The notes beneath the pieces were generated by a model, which worked only from the letters and a program-made list of their open reading frames with translations, had not been told where the DNA came from and did no database searches. This document shows, one piece after another, positions 9,992 to 20,024 of a stretch of 31,114 nucleotides of DNA. Position numbers and translations under genes: made by a program. The stretch is from Trichosphaerium sp. ATCC 40318 (Eukaryota > Discosea > Flabellinia > Trichosidae), in contig JALMLS010000622.1 in the NCBI GenBank assembly GCA_038496445.1, positions 1 to 31,114 on the forward strand, written 5' to 3'. Every line of letters starts with the position of its first letter. The stretch's first letter is position 1.

Positions 9992-12408
9992 ATGGACAGA
10001 CCACCTATGCTCGCGTCATTAAAGCTAGGACCCTCTGGCATGATATACCCCAGGCAAAACTTCACAAAACGCGTTACAGATGTATACGAGTTAGGAGACG
10101 TTGTTGGAGAAGGGACATTTGCTGAAGTGCGGTAAGCATTCCCCTTTCAGATTTTGAATAAAATCATACAATTCCAAAATACGCACAAAACCGCTTCCTT
10201 CGCGTCCGGAGACATAGTAGTACCTGTCCGTTTAATACAAATGGCATTTGGTTCCCTAAAAATTATATGTTTATTTAATCATATTCTCTTCGATGTTGGT
10301 GCCTCGGAAACGTGTTTTTAACGCTTATTTTTAGGCTTGCTAAGGAAAAAAAGACTGGTGAACAATATGCTGTTAAAGTAATTGATAAAGATTATACTGG
10401 ATCTCTTGATATGCTTGAAGAGACGCGGATTTTAGTACGTTTTAACAGAAAAAGATCTTTTTTGCACACAAAATCACGTGATAAACACGGGGTTGTTGTA
10501 TAAGGTCTCTACAAGCTCGCAAGAGCGACTTGGTGACATTTTTTGTTATGGGGTTTCTCGTTGACACGTTAAAACTAACACGTGATAATACTTACTATGT
10601 TTTAAGGCTAAACTAAACCATAAAAATATTGTTGCATACAAAGAGATGTTTAGTTCTGATGACAAGTACTTTGTAATATTGGAGGTGCATAAGAAATTAA
10701 ATGAATTATTTATTTTGCGATCTACTATCGTGTCACGTGGTAGTGATACGTGCCTGTAGGCGTGGAGCGAGTAGAATATTTAGCGATTTCGCTTTTTTTT
10801 TGTTTGTTTTTTTTTGTTAATCACGTGTTAGTATGTCTGTGGTGGAGAGCTGTTAGATAGAATTATAAAATTGAATAGATACACAGAAAAGCATGCTGCA
10901 GATGTAATAAAACAAGCGTTACTAGGTATAAGACATATGCATGATAAACACTATACGCATAATGATTTAAAGTATCCAATACTTTTTTTTTCTTTTTTGA
11001 AAATCTTTTCTTTGCCTTAACTCCTCTATACCTGAAAATCTTCTATTGGGTTCTAAAGAATGGGATGCGGAATTAAAAATTGCAGATTTTGGGTATGCAA
11101 GACATCATACTGACGATATCAAGGTAACGCTTCAACAAAAACAGAAAAGAGTTTAAAGTCAATTTCTTAATGAACTTTTAGGAAGTTATTGGAACGTAAG
11201 TGTTGGTGTTTTTGTGATTGTGCTGTCAATTATTTAATTGTTTTACAGACTTCCGTATATGGCACCGGAAACAGTCATGGAGTTGCCTCATGGCAAGGAG
11301 GTAGACATATGGTATTAAAAGCTTGTACAATGTAAAATCTCATTCTGATGACTTTTTTTTTAAGGTCGCTTGGAGTAGTCATGTATGTACTTCTGAGTGG
11401 ATTTCATCCTTTTCAAAGCGATGATGATCATTCGGTTGTAGCATCAATAATAGCGTGGGGAAAAGAAATAACGTGGTAGGCAGCTTACATCTAAAACAAA
11501 CAAACAAAAAAAAAGTGAATGCATCCAACTGTTTATGATTTTGACCTTAGGTATGGCAAGGTATGGCATAAAATCAGCGATAATGCAAAGGATCTACTAC
11601 GTAAGATGTTGGTACGGCTACTAATACATCCACAAGTCACTATCTTTTTAGTCGGTTGTCAAAGCACTTTCGTTATTTTTTTTTGGAATAGAAAAAATCT
11701 AAGTTTAAATCGTTTGTTACATCACATGTCTCACGTGACTTTTAGTGTTTTGATAGAACAAAAAGAATCTCAGCAAAAGATGCTCTTAAACATCCATGGA
11801 TATTAGATCTATGTAGTGATACATCTGACGTTGCAGGTACTTCTTCTATTACTTTTTGGAAAAACCACTAACAATGCATTAGAGTGTCCAGAGTTACCTG
11901 AAGAAGTTGCTCAAGGCATACGCAAATTACAGGTAGGTTACCACTGCATTATTAATGTTTTATGTTCATTGTTGTCACGTGATTTTTAAAAGCACGTGTT
12001 GCGTGTACAGCTGTATAAACAATCGTCTTTTTCTACAACTTTTTTTTAAATGTTTGTATTGAACAGGCAAGGCGAAGACTTAAAGCTGCAATGTTTGCTG
12101 TAAGGGCTACAAAGAGATTAGAAATTCTTAATAGAACAAGAAAGAGAAAGCTAGCGACAAGCAGATATATGGACTACTTAACGCTAACAACACTACCTCT
12201 ACCAAAAGGTCAGTAAAAAAGTTCACTTAATGCAAATCATTGTTAAATTCTTTTTAATGTTTTAGGTTTAGGTATTAATATAAAGAAGAGGGAGTCTTAT
12301 CTTTCACCTGAAGACTTTAAAGTAGTTCTAGGATGTGAGAGAGAAAAGTTTTATAAGTTACCTTTATGGAAACAAGACTCATTAAAAAGATCTGTTGGTT
12401 TGTTTTAA
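9992..12408 (+). CDS. CaMK-group Ser/Thr kinase with C-terminal villin headpiece domain
   Basis: Thirteen exons: 9992-10131, 10335-10434, 10607-10684, 10832-10971, 11030-11123, 11182-11195 (14 nt), 11249-11311, 11365-11475, 11551-11611, 11746-11836, 11883-11932, 12067-12208, 12266-12408; 1227 nt, 408 residues, all phases close. Glycine loop G-E-G-T-F-A-E-V (39-46), ATP lysine Lys61 in A-V-K, hinge 'V-I-L-E', catalytic loop H-N-D-L-K-P-E-N (Asp151; Asn replaces the usual Arg), D-F-G 172-174, A-P-E 194-196, CaMK-type 'D-I-W-S-L-G-V' and 'H-P-W-I'. After the kinase comes an Arg/Lys-rich 'A-R-R-x-L-K-A-A' helix like the CaMK regulatory, calmodulin-binding segment. The last 36 residues are a villin headpiece: 'Y-L-S-x-E-D-F' then 'L-P-L-W-K-Q' and 'G-L-F' at the very end, an F-actin-binding module. 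This suggests a kinase targeted to actin. The intron 10972-11029 has no AG. Confidence 0.9.
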
Positions 12409-12833
12409 AAAAATTCAAACAAAAAATGAAACGTTGAGTACGAGTTGGTGGAAGTGCAAGAGTAAACACTCTGTGCTATGCAATTCTTTCTTTCATTTCA
12501 AACGGTTGATCATTGCAGTTTCTTCAAATAGTGCAGGCAAGGAAACCTGCTATGATCGCTTCCTGAAAAAAAGAAAAAAAACTGTTTCGTTTATCAACAA
12601 AAAGAAAAAATAAAATGTTTAGATATCACTTCATGCATGTCACCATTCTATACTCTATGTACGCAAGCTTTAGGCATTGATATCATCACATAATGTTAAA
12701 TGTTACATCAAGATTGGGTGCCTTTTTTTGACTTTTTCATCGTTGCAACTCCTCTTCCAGGCTTGAAGTCGTTTGTAAAGCGGCACTGTGTACCTCAGGC
12801 AGCCAAAATATTAAACATGAGGGAGTGTGAACT
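12409..12833 (+). pseudogene. Intergenic stretch ending in an open frame cut by the SINE
   Basis: From the ATG at 12703 a frame stays open into the SINE target site at 12816-12833. The same frame, picked up after the second target copy at 13086, stays open to a TAG near 13195. I do not recognise the protein. The open frame may be chance, but its continuity across the insertion fits a small gene or gene fragment that was interrupted. Nothing else in this stretch is supported. Confidence 0.25.
12816..12833. repeat. Target-site duplication of SINE, left copy
   Basis: The 18-base sequence CATGAGGGAGTGTGAACT is identical to 13069-13086 and brackets a 235-base insert. Confidence 0.9.
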
Positions 12834-13068
12834 TTTTTTTTTTAATAAGAGGCAGAGCGCAAGCTCCTACTTTATTTGGGTTTAGAATTACATTAATCGA
12901 GTCCATATTTACAAACCACAAATCCACAGGATTTGTGTACATCAATGCAGTTACAAGGAAGGGCTGGGCTTATAAATATAGGAACCTTCCTGTGGTGGGA
13001 ATCGAACCCACATCCAATTGATCGATGTTCTGGCTCCAGATCCAAAACACCACAGACCAATAGCCCCC
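12834..13068 (-). mobile_element. tRNA-headed SINE retroelement
   Basis: This 235-base insert is bracketed by a perfect 18-base direct repeat. Read on the minus strand it starts with GGGGGCTATTGGTC, then a tRNA-like head with a degenerate A box (TGGTCTGTGGTG) and a perfect B box (GGTTCGATTCC) with a GTGGG/CCCAC T-stem, and it ends in an A run (T run at 12834 on plus). The body holds a 9-bp hairpin (12917-12925 with 12929-12937). A tRNA-like Pol III promoter, A-rich tail and long target duplication are the hallmarks of a SINE moved by LINE enzymes. The identical duplications mean a recent insertion. The parent tRNA is unclear. Confidence 0.85.
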
Positions 13069-13086
13069 CATGAGGGAGTGTGAACT
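13069..13086. repeat. Target-site duplication of SINE, right copy
   Basis: Perfect copy of 12816-12833 directly after the 5' head of the SINE. Confidence 0.9.
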
Positions 13087-13158
13087 GCTGTGGTGTTCCC
13101 TGGATTTATCCACAGAAACCATCAATGAACATGGTGGCATCTGTTACTTCACCTTTCG

Positions 13159-13256
13159 TGGAATGAGCGGTATGATAATGGACAACTTATGGTAGAAGTA
13201 TTTAACTTTTGCCTTTGTCAGCCTTTAATTTCTTATTGCTCTCACGCCTCTGTTCA
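13159..13256 (+). pseudogene. Relic of an F-box/MORN-family gene 3' end
   Basis: The frame from 13159 reads one recognisable repeat ('Y-D-N-G-Q-L'), as in the gene at 23298-24791. The next bases, 13229-13256, are a perfect 28-base copy of 25060-25087, downstream of that gene. Shared repeat plus shared 3' flank suggests the remains of a paralogue. Little else survives. Confidence 0.5.
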
Positions 13257-13905
13257 CATGCGCTTGCTTGTTTATGGTTAAGATATGTAAGGGTTACTAT
13301 TGATTACCTTCTCTCAAATTTCAGTAGTTTAGTGGGTGGCAACTTATTGTTTCTGAGCTCCAACAATCTGATAGGTTTGTGATGTAGATATTTTTGTCGT
13401 TTGCTGTCGTCTGTCAAGTCCACTCCACACAGTAACGTTCAAAGCATGTGCATTATCTCTTAAGAGATCTTGGTGTAATTGAAGATTTCTTTAAATACAC
13501 GACCAATGTTTCATTTCATATAAATCTACCCTCAGAATCCTTCCGAGCAGTGTAGACGTTGTTTCATATCGTGAATCAACAGGCACTGTCAACCTCCTTT
13601 AAAAAAAATTGTTCGTTAAACCCTCCGGAGAATTACTGTTTAAACAGGTAGTTGTACGTGTATGCATAATCAAAGACTCTTCTGAGTTCTCGAATTTTGA
13701 AAGACGGTCTCGCTACATCATTGGCTACGCGTAGACAGTAAGTTTCATCAAGAATGTATACTATTAATCCGTACAAAGGTCATGAGGATCTTGGAGGCAC
13801 AGCATCAAAGGTTGCTTTGGTGTAATAGATCAAGAAGAGTCCATATTTTTTCGAACATATTGTCGACAGCAGTCAAGTTATCGACTTTGCAATTACGCAA
13901 TAATG
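13257..13905. other. No supported gene
   Basis: Several short open stretches on both strands (for instance plus 13460-13555) look faintly protein-like but end in stops with no matching splice sites. I see nothing I can name. Confidence 0.3.
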
Positions 13906-14340
13906 TTAAGCCGTTTTGTTCAGCAAGAAAAGTGCAGCGTTGACTTTGTTAATAATATTTTTAAGTTTTAACAACTTGACTTCAAGACTGCCGTCGACAA
14001 TATAATGAGTCATGATATAATAGACTTTTTCTTGTATCACCAAACGACCATTATTGTAATGATTGTTTTTCCAATTTACCAGTGTAGACCTTTGTTTACA
14101 ATCCCCTCGTTGTTTACCTTTGATGAAATATGACTTGATACAATGATCCAATTCTCCATCTTGTTGGTTGTTGACATGGTGTATTCTCCTTCATGTTATC
14201 ATTAACATAATTACCATGCTATTCCAGTTGCCATTGTAATGCCAATGCTTGGTCTCTCCTTATTTCTCGCCATTCACATAAATAGCTTGTCGTTCCAATA
14301 GCCCATTTTCAAGCCAAATTTTGTACGTTTCACTATCTAA
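13906..14340 (-). pseudogene. Decayed YwqK/MORN-type repeat gene
   Basis: On the minus strand the repeat pattern of the neighbouring F-box/MORN gene can be read in pieces: 'W-L-E-N-G-L-L', 'Y-V-N-G-E-K', 'W-H-Y-N-G', 'N-Y-V-N-D', 'Y-N-N-G-R-L'. In-frame stops and frame changes separate them (stop after 'N-G-E-K', shifts near 14150-14200). It is head-to-head with the intact gene starting at 14452. I read it as a dead paralogue. Confidence 0.65.
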
Positions 14341-14451
14341 ATCACTAATTGGATTTGACCTGACATAGCACTATTCTATTTTCAATACGATTTGAACACC
14401 TAACTACTATTTTCAACCTGTTAGCGCCCCTTTCAACCGTTAACTATAAAA

Positions 14452-15159
14452 ATGGAGCATGAAACAGGAAACGTAACAAGGTTTTGTGTAGAATCTGTAG
14501 ATAACCATCTACTACGCCTTCCAGTTGAGATTCAGCTTGATATCATCGATTTAGACACATCAGCGTATTTAATTTGGCTACTTCTTTCAAAACACAGCGC
14601 ATTGATGACAAGGTTTGACGGTGAGATGAAAAAGCATGGAAAATGGAAAAGAAAACGAAACCCCAACAACCAAGTTCGTCAAAAGCTGTTGTTTTTTAAC
14701 TTCGTTTTTAACTAAAGTTTAAGTCAACTTTTTGATTTTTATTATGGTTAGACCCGGGAACAGTGTTGGTCACATGGTGAGAAACATGGCGAATACAAAA
14801 GTTGGTATGACAATGGCCAATTGTATGAGGTGTTCAATTATGTGAATGGTAAACTCGAAGGAGAAAACAAGAGTTGGTATCCAACTAGCGAATTGTTTTC
14901 CATGTACAATTATGTGAATGGTAAACAAGAAGGAGAGTCTAAGTGGTGGCATAAAAATGGCCGATTGCAGGAGCACTGTTATTTTGTAAATGATAAACTT
15001 GAAGGAGAATATAAGAGGTGGTATCACAATGGCCAATTGGAGAAGCAATGCAATTATGTGAATGATAAACGAGAAGGGGAGTACAAGCAATGGACTTTCA
15101 ATGGCAAATTAGTCAAGCACATCCATTGTGCCAATGATTTCATGGTGCGGTGGGCTTAG
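14452..15159 (+). CDS. F-box protein with five YwqK/MORN-type repeats
   Basis: Two exons, 14452-14673 and 14752-15159, 630 nt, 209 residues, phase 0 intron of 78 nt. Residues about 20-55 carry an F-box-like pattern ('L-P-V-E-I-Q-L-D-I-I' then hydrophobic helices). Exon 2 encodes five 23-24-residue repeats of the form 'G-E-x-K-x-W-Y-x-N-G-Q-L...Y-V-N-G-K'. F-box proteins usually bind SKP1 and bring targets to an SCF ubiquitin ligase; the repeats would then be the target-binding part (inference). This F-box plus repeat layout is also known from large DNA viruses of amoebae. An inverted broken copy, promoter included, lies at 21129-21531. Next to a small membrane-protein gene, as in the copy. 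Confidence 0.75.
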
Positions 15160-15554
15160 TAATGTATGTACTTATGTATTGGTAAACAAGCGTTCCATTA
15201 TACATCCAGATTTTACCCATTTCCCCAGTCTTGTGATCACGTGGTCTGCAGACATTAACTATTAAGGTCACGGAATTACGTAGTGCAAAAATGCCGCCAT
15301 GAGTGTACAAGGACCCATTAATGTAATGCCTTAAAGCCAATAAACTTAAGCACTACAATTGTACATCTTATGTGCGACTGCTTGATAGCAACGTGGATTG
15401 GTGAAAACTGGCATATTCATGGTTTTTTGATTCATACATCAGTACGAAACAAAAAAAAAAAAAAAAACAAAATGAAGCCGCTGCTTGTTGTTTCTGTATT
15501 GATCATTCGTTCCAGTGCCTGTTGATTCTTATAGCGATGAACGCTTGTTTTTTA
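15160..15554. other. Intergenic, part of the inverted duplication
   Basis: No supported gene. CACGTG at 15238. A 17-A run lies near 15452. The stretch matches parts of 20880-21128 on the other strand. Confidence 0.4.
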
Positions 15555-16604
15555 ATGTCGTCAATATCATCTATAGCTATGATATTAACAATAACGGCAT
15601 TACTGGCTATCGTTTTAGCAATACACGTGTTTATGTACAAAAAATGGTAAAAATCGCAAAAGTGAACTAATTCGGGTGTTTGTCCGTTATTAGGTGCTTC
15701 GTAAGTGATGACGGACCTTATGAGCTTGGTTACGGTTTTATAATAGGTGCTATAATCGTAGAAACTGTTGTAATCCTAGCTGCATCTTCATTCTTTGACG
15801 TACTAATCTAATAATTGTTGGAGTCCTACTAAAGTACAAAAACAGGTTTTTGATGCAACCAGGGCTATTAACTCCAACACCAACATCACGATGGTACACT
15901 ATTAATAATACTGCATCTAGAAAAAACCTTCACATCTATCTACTAGTTAGTTGTTGCGAACAGTAATGTTTTTTTTTTTTGTTTAGGATTCTGATCCATA
16001 TGATAAAATCTTTGCGTTTGATGACCACCCAGTTGTTGCAATTTCATTCTATGGTGAATACAAACCTAATGGCAACGATGCAAAGTACACTTGTGTAGCA
16101 CCCATAGCACTGAACAGTTCAATAGTACTTAAAAATAATATCCACTCTTTTTTTTTCTCAATATATTCTTTCTAGTTTTACAACATTACTCTTCTGGACA
16201 CTGTGCATTACTACGCTTATTGTACCAGTAAGTTTTTGGGTTTCAATTTATATATGTCATATATTTACTTACAGGTTCTCATTCATGCAAGACAAGTGAC
16301 TGTATGAACACGTGGACTCAAGACGAATATTTAGGTATGAGTGACCTGGCCACAGTCTTTTGATATTTTTTCAGGCCTAAGGATTCGTTCCGTTGATGTT
16401 AAAAGCGCCGAAAAGGCAGCCAATAATGCTGCTAATAATTATAATCTAACGAACAGCGAAAACCTTACATTTGTGTACTGGGGTAATCCACAAAAACAGT
16501 TGATATCTTGGTACCGTTCATTTGTATTATGGATGACTATTCCAAACGCAATCTGGTACCTCCTTATTTTCCTACACTCAACTTTACTAACCAATCACTA
16601 CTAA
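15555..16604 (+). CDS. Unrecognised small membrane protein (family F)
   Basis: Seven exons: 15555-15646, 15694-15799, 15846-15893, 15987-16124, 16176-16227, 16275-16334, 16375-16604; 726 nt, 241 residues, all phases close. I do not recognise the family. The N-terminus is a strong membrane helix (residues about 5-26), a second hydrophobic segment follows at about 43-66, then a polar domain with several N-x-S/T sites and a Cys pair ('S-C-K-T-S-D-C'), and a last membrane helix near 205-228 just before the end. This fits a protein with an extracellular or lumenal domain between helices. Relics of two more members lie at 20025-20900 (minus) and 21747-22296 (plus), always beside F-box/MORN sequences. 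CACGTG occurs inside coding exons at 15624 and 16309. Confidence 0.7.
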
Positions 16605-17387
16605 AGGTTTTGTATAACAATGGTGGTATACTGTGCAAAGTTTGTAAATGAATTCTGAGAACCAACAAACCATTGAAGGATAAAAACAAGAAAAAAAAAA
16701 CCTAGCAACCAAAACGGCTAGGTTCAACTGTTGCAATAAAACTTTTATTCACAAGCAGTATGCTCCAGTACAAGCCAACAAAAAAGGCCAATTGACATCA
16801 CAATTCAACTTAATGTTATCACGTTTTTAACAACTGTTATGGTCCTGTAAAGGTATTTTTCGCAGAGAAAAAGCTGACTTGTAACTCTAGTATATTACCC
16901 CTCCTTCTCTTAGTGCCTACTCAGACAATTTAACACCATCCCCTGTTGCCTCTGCTTTGGTTAGTCCTTCTTGTAAATCAATGCCTAGGTTGCTCTACAT
17001 TCAACTTACTCTAAGATACTTCAGGCTGATGTACTCACATCTAACTTGTGGCGTATACAGTTGCCAAAGACATACTGATGTTAAGTGCTATGAGGAGTTG
17101 CTTGCCTATCAAGTCTCCTGTTGCAACGGTAGTATCAACTAGACACTGTTGTAGTGACCCTTTGTGTCAGCAACGTTTCAGCATTGCCACTAGAACTTAA
17201 ATTCAGTTTTGACATCATAGTTTTTACGCCTGTGACATTGTTAACTAGCTTGTAGTATGTTGTAGCTTAACCAAGTTTCAACAACTAGAATGAATCACAT
17301 AACAGCAGAGTATTCAATATTGACATGGTTATTTTTAATTGTTTCGATCCTCCAAAGCATATTTGCAGCAAGAAGTGATAAAAAATT
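16605..17387. other. No supported gene; one 8-bp hairpin
   Basis: About 780 bases without a convincing reading frame. A perfect inverted repeat AACCTAGC (16699-16706) / GCTAGGTT (16717-16724) with a 10-base loop lies about 95 bases after the stop of the membrane-protein gene and might be a 3' end element of its transcript. Confidence 0.35.
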
Positions 17388-17459
17388 GAATCGGCCAAGA
17401 ATCGAACTTGGGTCCCCTTCATGAGGTAAAGGAATACTTGACCACTATACTACCGAGAC
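17388..17459 (-). tRNA. tRNA-Glu-like gene, anticodon CTC, with defects
   Basis: Read on the minus strand, 72 bases fold as a tRNA: acceptor GTCTCGG/CCGATTC, D arm GTAT/GTAT around AGTGGTCAA, anticodon arm CCTTT/GAAGG with loop ACCTCAT (anticodon CTC), variable GGAC, T arm CCAAG/CTTGG with TTCGATT. A box TAGTATAGTGG and B box GTTCGATTC are good, and a T6 run follows at once, as for Pol III termination. Defects: acceptor pairs 2-71 and 3-70 do not pair, and position 33 is C instead of the near-universal T. It may be a pseudogene or a source for tRNA-headed elements. Confidence 0.6.
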
Positions 17460-17851
17460 AAACTTCATAACTTGATATACAACTTTGGAATACTCGACTC
17501 ATTATGACTTTTGTGTGTACATGAAACTAAGTAATTAATGAATAAAGCTTTGCTTAAAATAGCCTCAAAAAGGAGTAACGTGTGAGATACGAACAATATA
17601 AAAAAAGGAGGGAATAGCGCGCACAGACGTCCTTTCAGTTCACAAAGGCCGGTTTTGTTGTTTAGAGCAGAGTTTTCCTTCAGTTGCGCGCAAGGCTGTC
17701 GGAACGTTAGCATCCGTGCATAGATAATAGCACTCGTACAAAACACAGTACTTGACCATTGCTTTTCGTATTCAAAGTTAATTGTCAGCAATTAACTCTT
17801 ACTTAAACAAGAAAGTTAAGTTGCTTCTTTTTGGATATGTCGTGATTGTCG
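17460..17851. other. Upstream region of the PA/seven-span gene
   Basis: No supported gene. It lies between the tRNA-like gene and the receptor-like gene and should hold the promoter of the latter. Confidence 0.35.
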
Positions 17852-19956
17852 ATGATACGAACACTTCTTTTAATAGTGGTGATATGTCCTTATTGCCTTC
17901 ATTGTTTAGAATTTGTTGATAGAAATGGTACAAGTACAATGACGGGTTTTAATTTTTGTCTAATCAAATTGGATTTAAATAGAATCTTACAACACTCCTG
18001 ATATTTCTTGGCTGTCAAAAGATTCGTGGGGACAAAACCCTATTTCTGGTACGGAATAAAATAATTACACGCGTATTAGACCTTATTTAAACCACGTGGT
18101 TTCCACTATTGTCGGAAAACACCAAAATATAAAAAACTCCGCTATTTACGAACTTTTTTTCGAGATAACGCGTATGTAGGTGATCTAGTATCTCGTGATC
18201 ACCCTAATATTACTGGGAAAGTTGTTTTTATGCATGTCGAAGGAGGAGATTGGAAGAACCTTGAAGAAGTCTACAAGAAGGGAGCGAAAGCACTTGTTCT
18301 ATTCAACACTTTTTTTGGCACGTGATTTTTTTTGAAAAACATCTTTTTGTTGTTTTTTGTGTTTCTTAACGTACCCATTTTAGTAGTAGAAGGATTTCTT
18401 AATTACATTAAACTCAATGGCATTGTCGCGAATATACCTTCTCATTTACCATCAGTGGAGATTAGTCACCAAGACTCAAAGAAAATTAAACAACTTCTTA
18501 GGATAGTGAACGGTACATATCCGAGCCACAGAGTCACTTTATTTTCAGATGGTACGAAAACCTCCTATTCTGCGTAGTTTGTAATTATAACGATGTTGAC
18601 ACTGCGTAGATCATAATCCTTGGCGAGCGATAAACAGAGGATACGTACGCAAGGAAACCAACCCGAATTTTGAAGAGTTTTTTTGTGACATAACAAATTA
18701 TTTTTAGGTATGGTTTTCTGTAGTTATAGGCGGCTTGTGTGTTGTAGCGATCGTTCTAGCAAGTAGAAAGATATATAAAATTAAAGAAAATAGAGGCTTG
18801 AAAGCATCTACATCAGTCATCTGTCTTTCAATTCATGTTCTAGCAAATTCTTGTACGAAAAAAAAAGAAAAAACAAGGAAAATCTTCATCACTTACTGTA
18901 CTACTAGTGAGACTTGTATACGTTGTCATTGATCCTATATACTCTCGATATATATTTCCTAAGTTTATACATGACTTATTCGCTCCAGGAATACCTTCAC
19001 TAACCCTTACAACAACAGTACTCGTAGCTTTTTATTGGTGAGTAAAATAGCACAACTTACAAAAACTGAGCTTTGTTTTTAGGCATGAAACACTCTACAA
19101 CGCTAAGAAACTCAAAGAAATGAAGCATCAACGTGTTGATGTATTTCTTACTCATGCTATTATTGCTTTATCAGTGATTGTTATAATCGACATTGGTGGT
19201 GCCATTGTCTATGCAATTCTAGATGAGGCTTTTCTCTTTTTCTTAACAATTGCTCTTGCTTTAATGAATATCGTTTCAGCTATATATTTATTGGTGACAG
19301 GGTCATTTGTCCTATATCGAATGAGTAAAATTAAGCAAAGTAATTCAACTTCGATGAAAATCATCAGAAGAGTACGTTATGCATTGGTGTTTAAAAAAAA
19401 ACAAGAATTTGTTCAAAACCAAGAAAAAAAAAAGAAAAATATTGTTTGTTTTTTAGTCCCTGCAGGTGCTCTTGGACGTTTAAATAACTTTTATAGAACA
19501 AAAAAAAATAGATAAAATATGATAACCCTTCATTACTTTGCTCAGAACAAACATATCCATTGAATCATTCTTAAAGTATTTTTTTTGTTTGCTCAAATTA
19601 GGCACTTTTTCAGTATTTTTTTTCTCTTCATCACGTGTCATGACTAACTTTTTTTAAATAACCAGATAACCATACAACTCATGGCAAGCGCTGTGCTAAT
19701 AATATTATTACCTCAGTTTGTATATCTAACAGCAACGCCAGCATTCAGAAATCCGAATGGTTTCTTTTGGTTTTTCTTTGTTCACTTCATTTTCGTCATG
19801 ACTATAAGCATTGTACAAATCACTGCTATAAGGATAAGACATCCGGATAACTGTAGTTCATCATCAAAAAAGAATACACTTGTGGGTAATGATATTGTAC
19901 AAATGGTTAGTAGTGCTACAGACAACAAGTCAGTTCACTCTCACAGCATTCTGTAA
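17852..19956 (+). CDS. PA-domain seven-transmembrane receptor-like protein
   Basis: Nine exons: 17852-17927, 17983-18048, 18180-18317, 18384-18551, 18610-18644, 18708-18852, 18908-19037, 19083-19371, 19666-19956; 1338 nt, 445 residues, phases close. Residues 1-18 are a signal peptide (Met-Ile-Arg then hydrophobic). Residues about 50-155 read as a protease-associated (PA) domain: 'G-K-V-V-F', 'K-K-G-A-K-A-L-V-L-F-N', 'I-P-S-V-E-I'. Then seven hydrophobic helices follow, with 'L-R-L-V-Y-V-V-I-D-P' after the second, and a Ser-rich cytoplasmic tail of about 35 residues. The second half recalls plant and amoeba THH1/TOM1-type or GPCR-like proteins (weak memory). A lumenal PA domain would bind a peptide or ligand. 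Exon 3 ends at a GC donor that is part of a CACGTG site. A 9-nt exon (19458-19466) could exist within the 294-nt last intron. Confidence 0.8.
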
Positions 19957-20024
19957 TAAAAAAAAAAAGAAAATGAAAATAATTTTTGTACATTGAATCA
20001 CTTTATTCATTAAGCACCGTAAAG
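19957..20024. other. Short convergent gap
   Basis: An A run follows the stop codon of the receptor-like gene; nothing else is seen. Confidence 0.3.

Larger units (their letters stand above)
14352..15735 (+). repeat. Inverted duplication, left arm
   Basis: This segment and 20690-21531 (minus) share the same order: promoter (the run GTTAGCGCCCCTTTCAA is identical in both), F-box/MORN gene, intergenic stretch, and the first exons of the membrane-protein gene. Identity is patchy and the right arm is shortened by deletions. Boundaries are approximate. Confidence 0.75.

Noticed and set aside
17465-17791. Minus-strand frame of 108 codons
   Set aside because: No family resemblance, no splice sites, and it lies in the likely promoter of the receptor-like gene.
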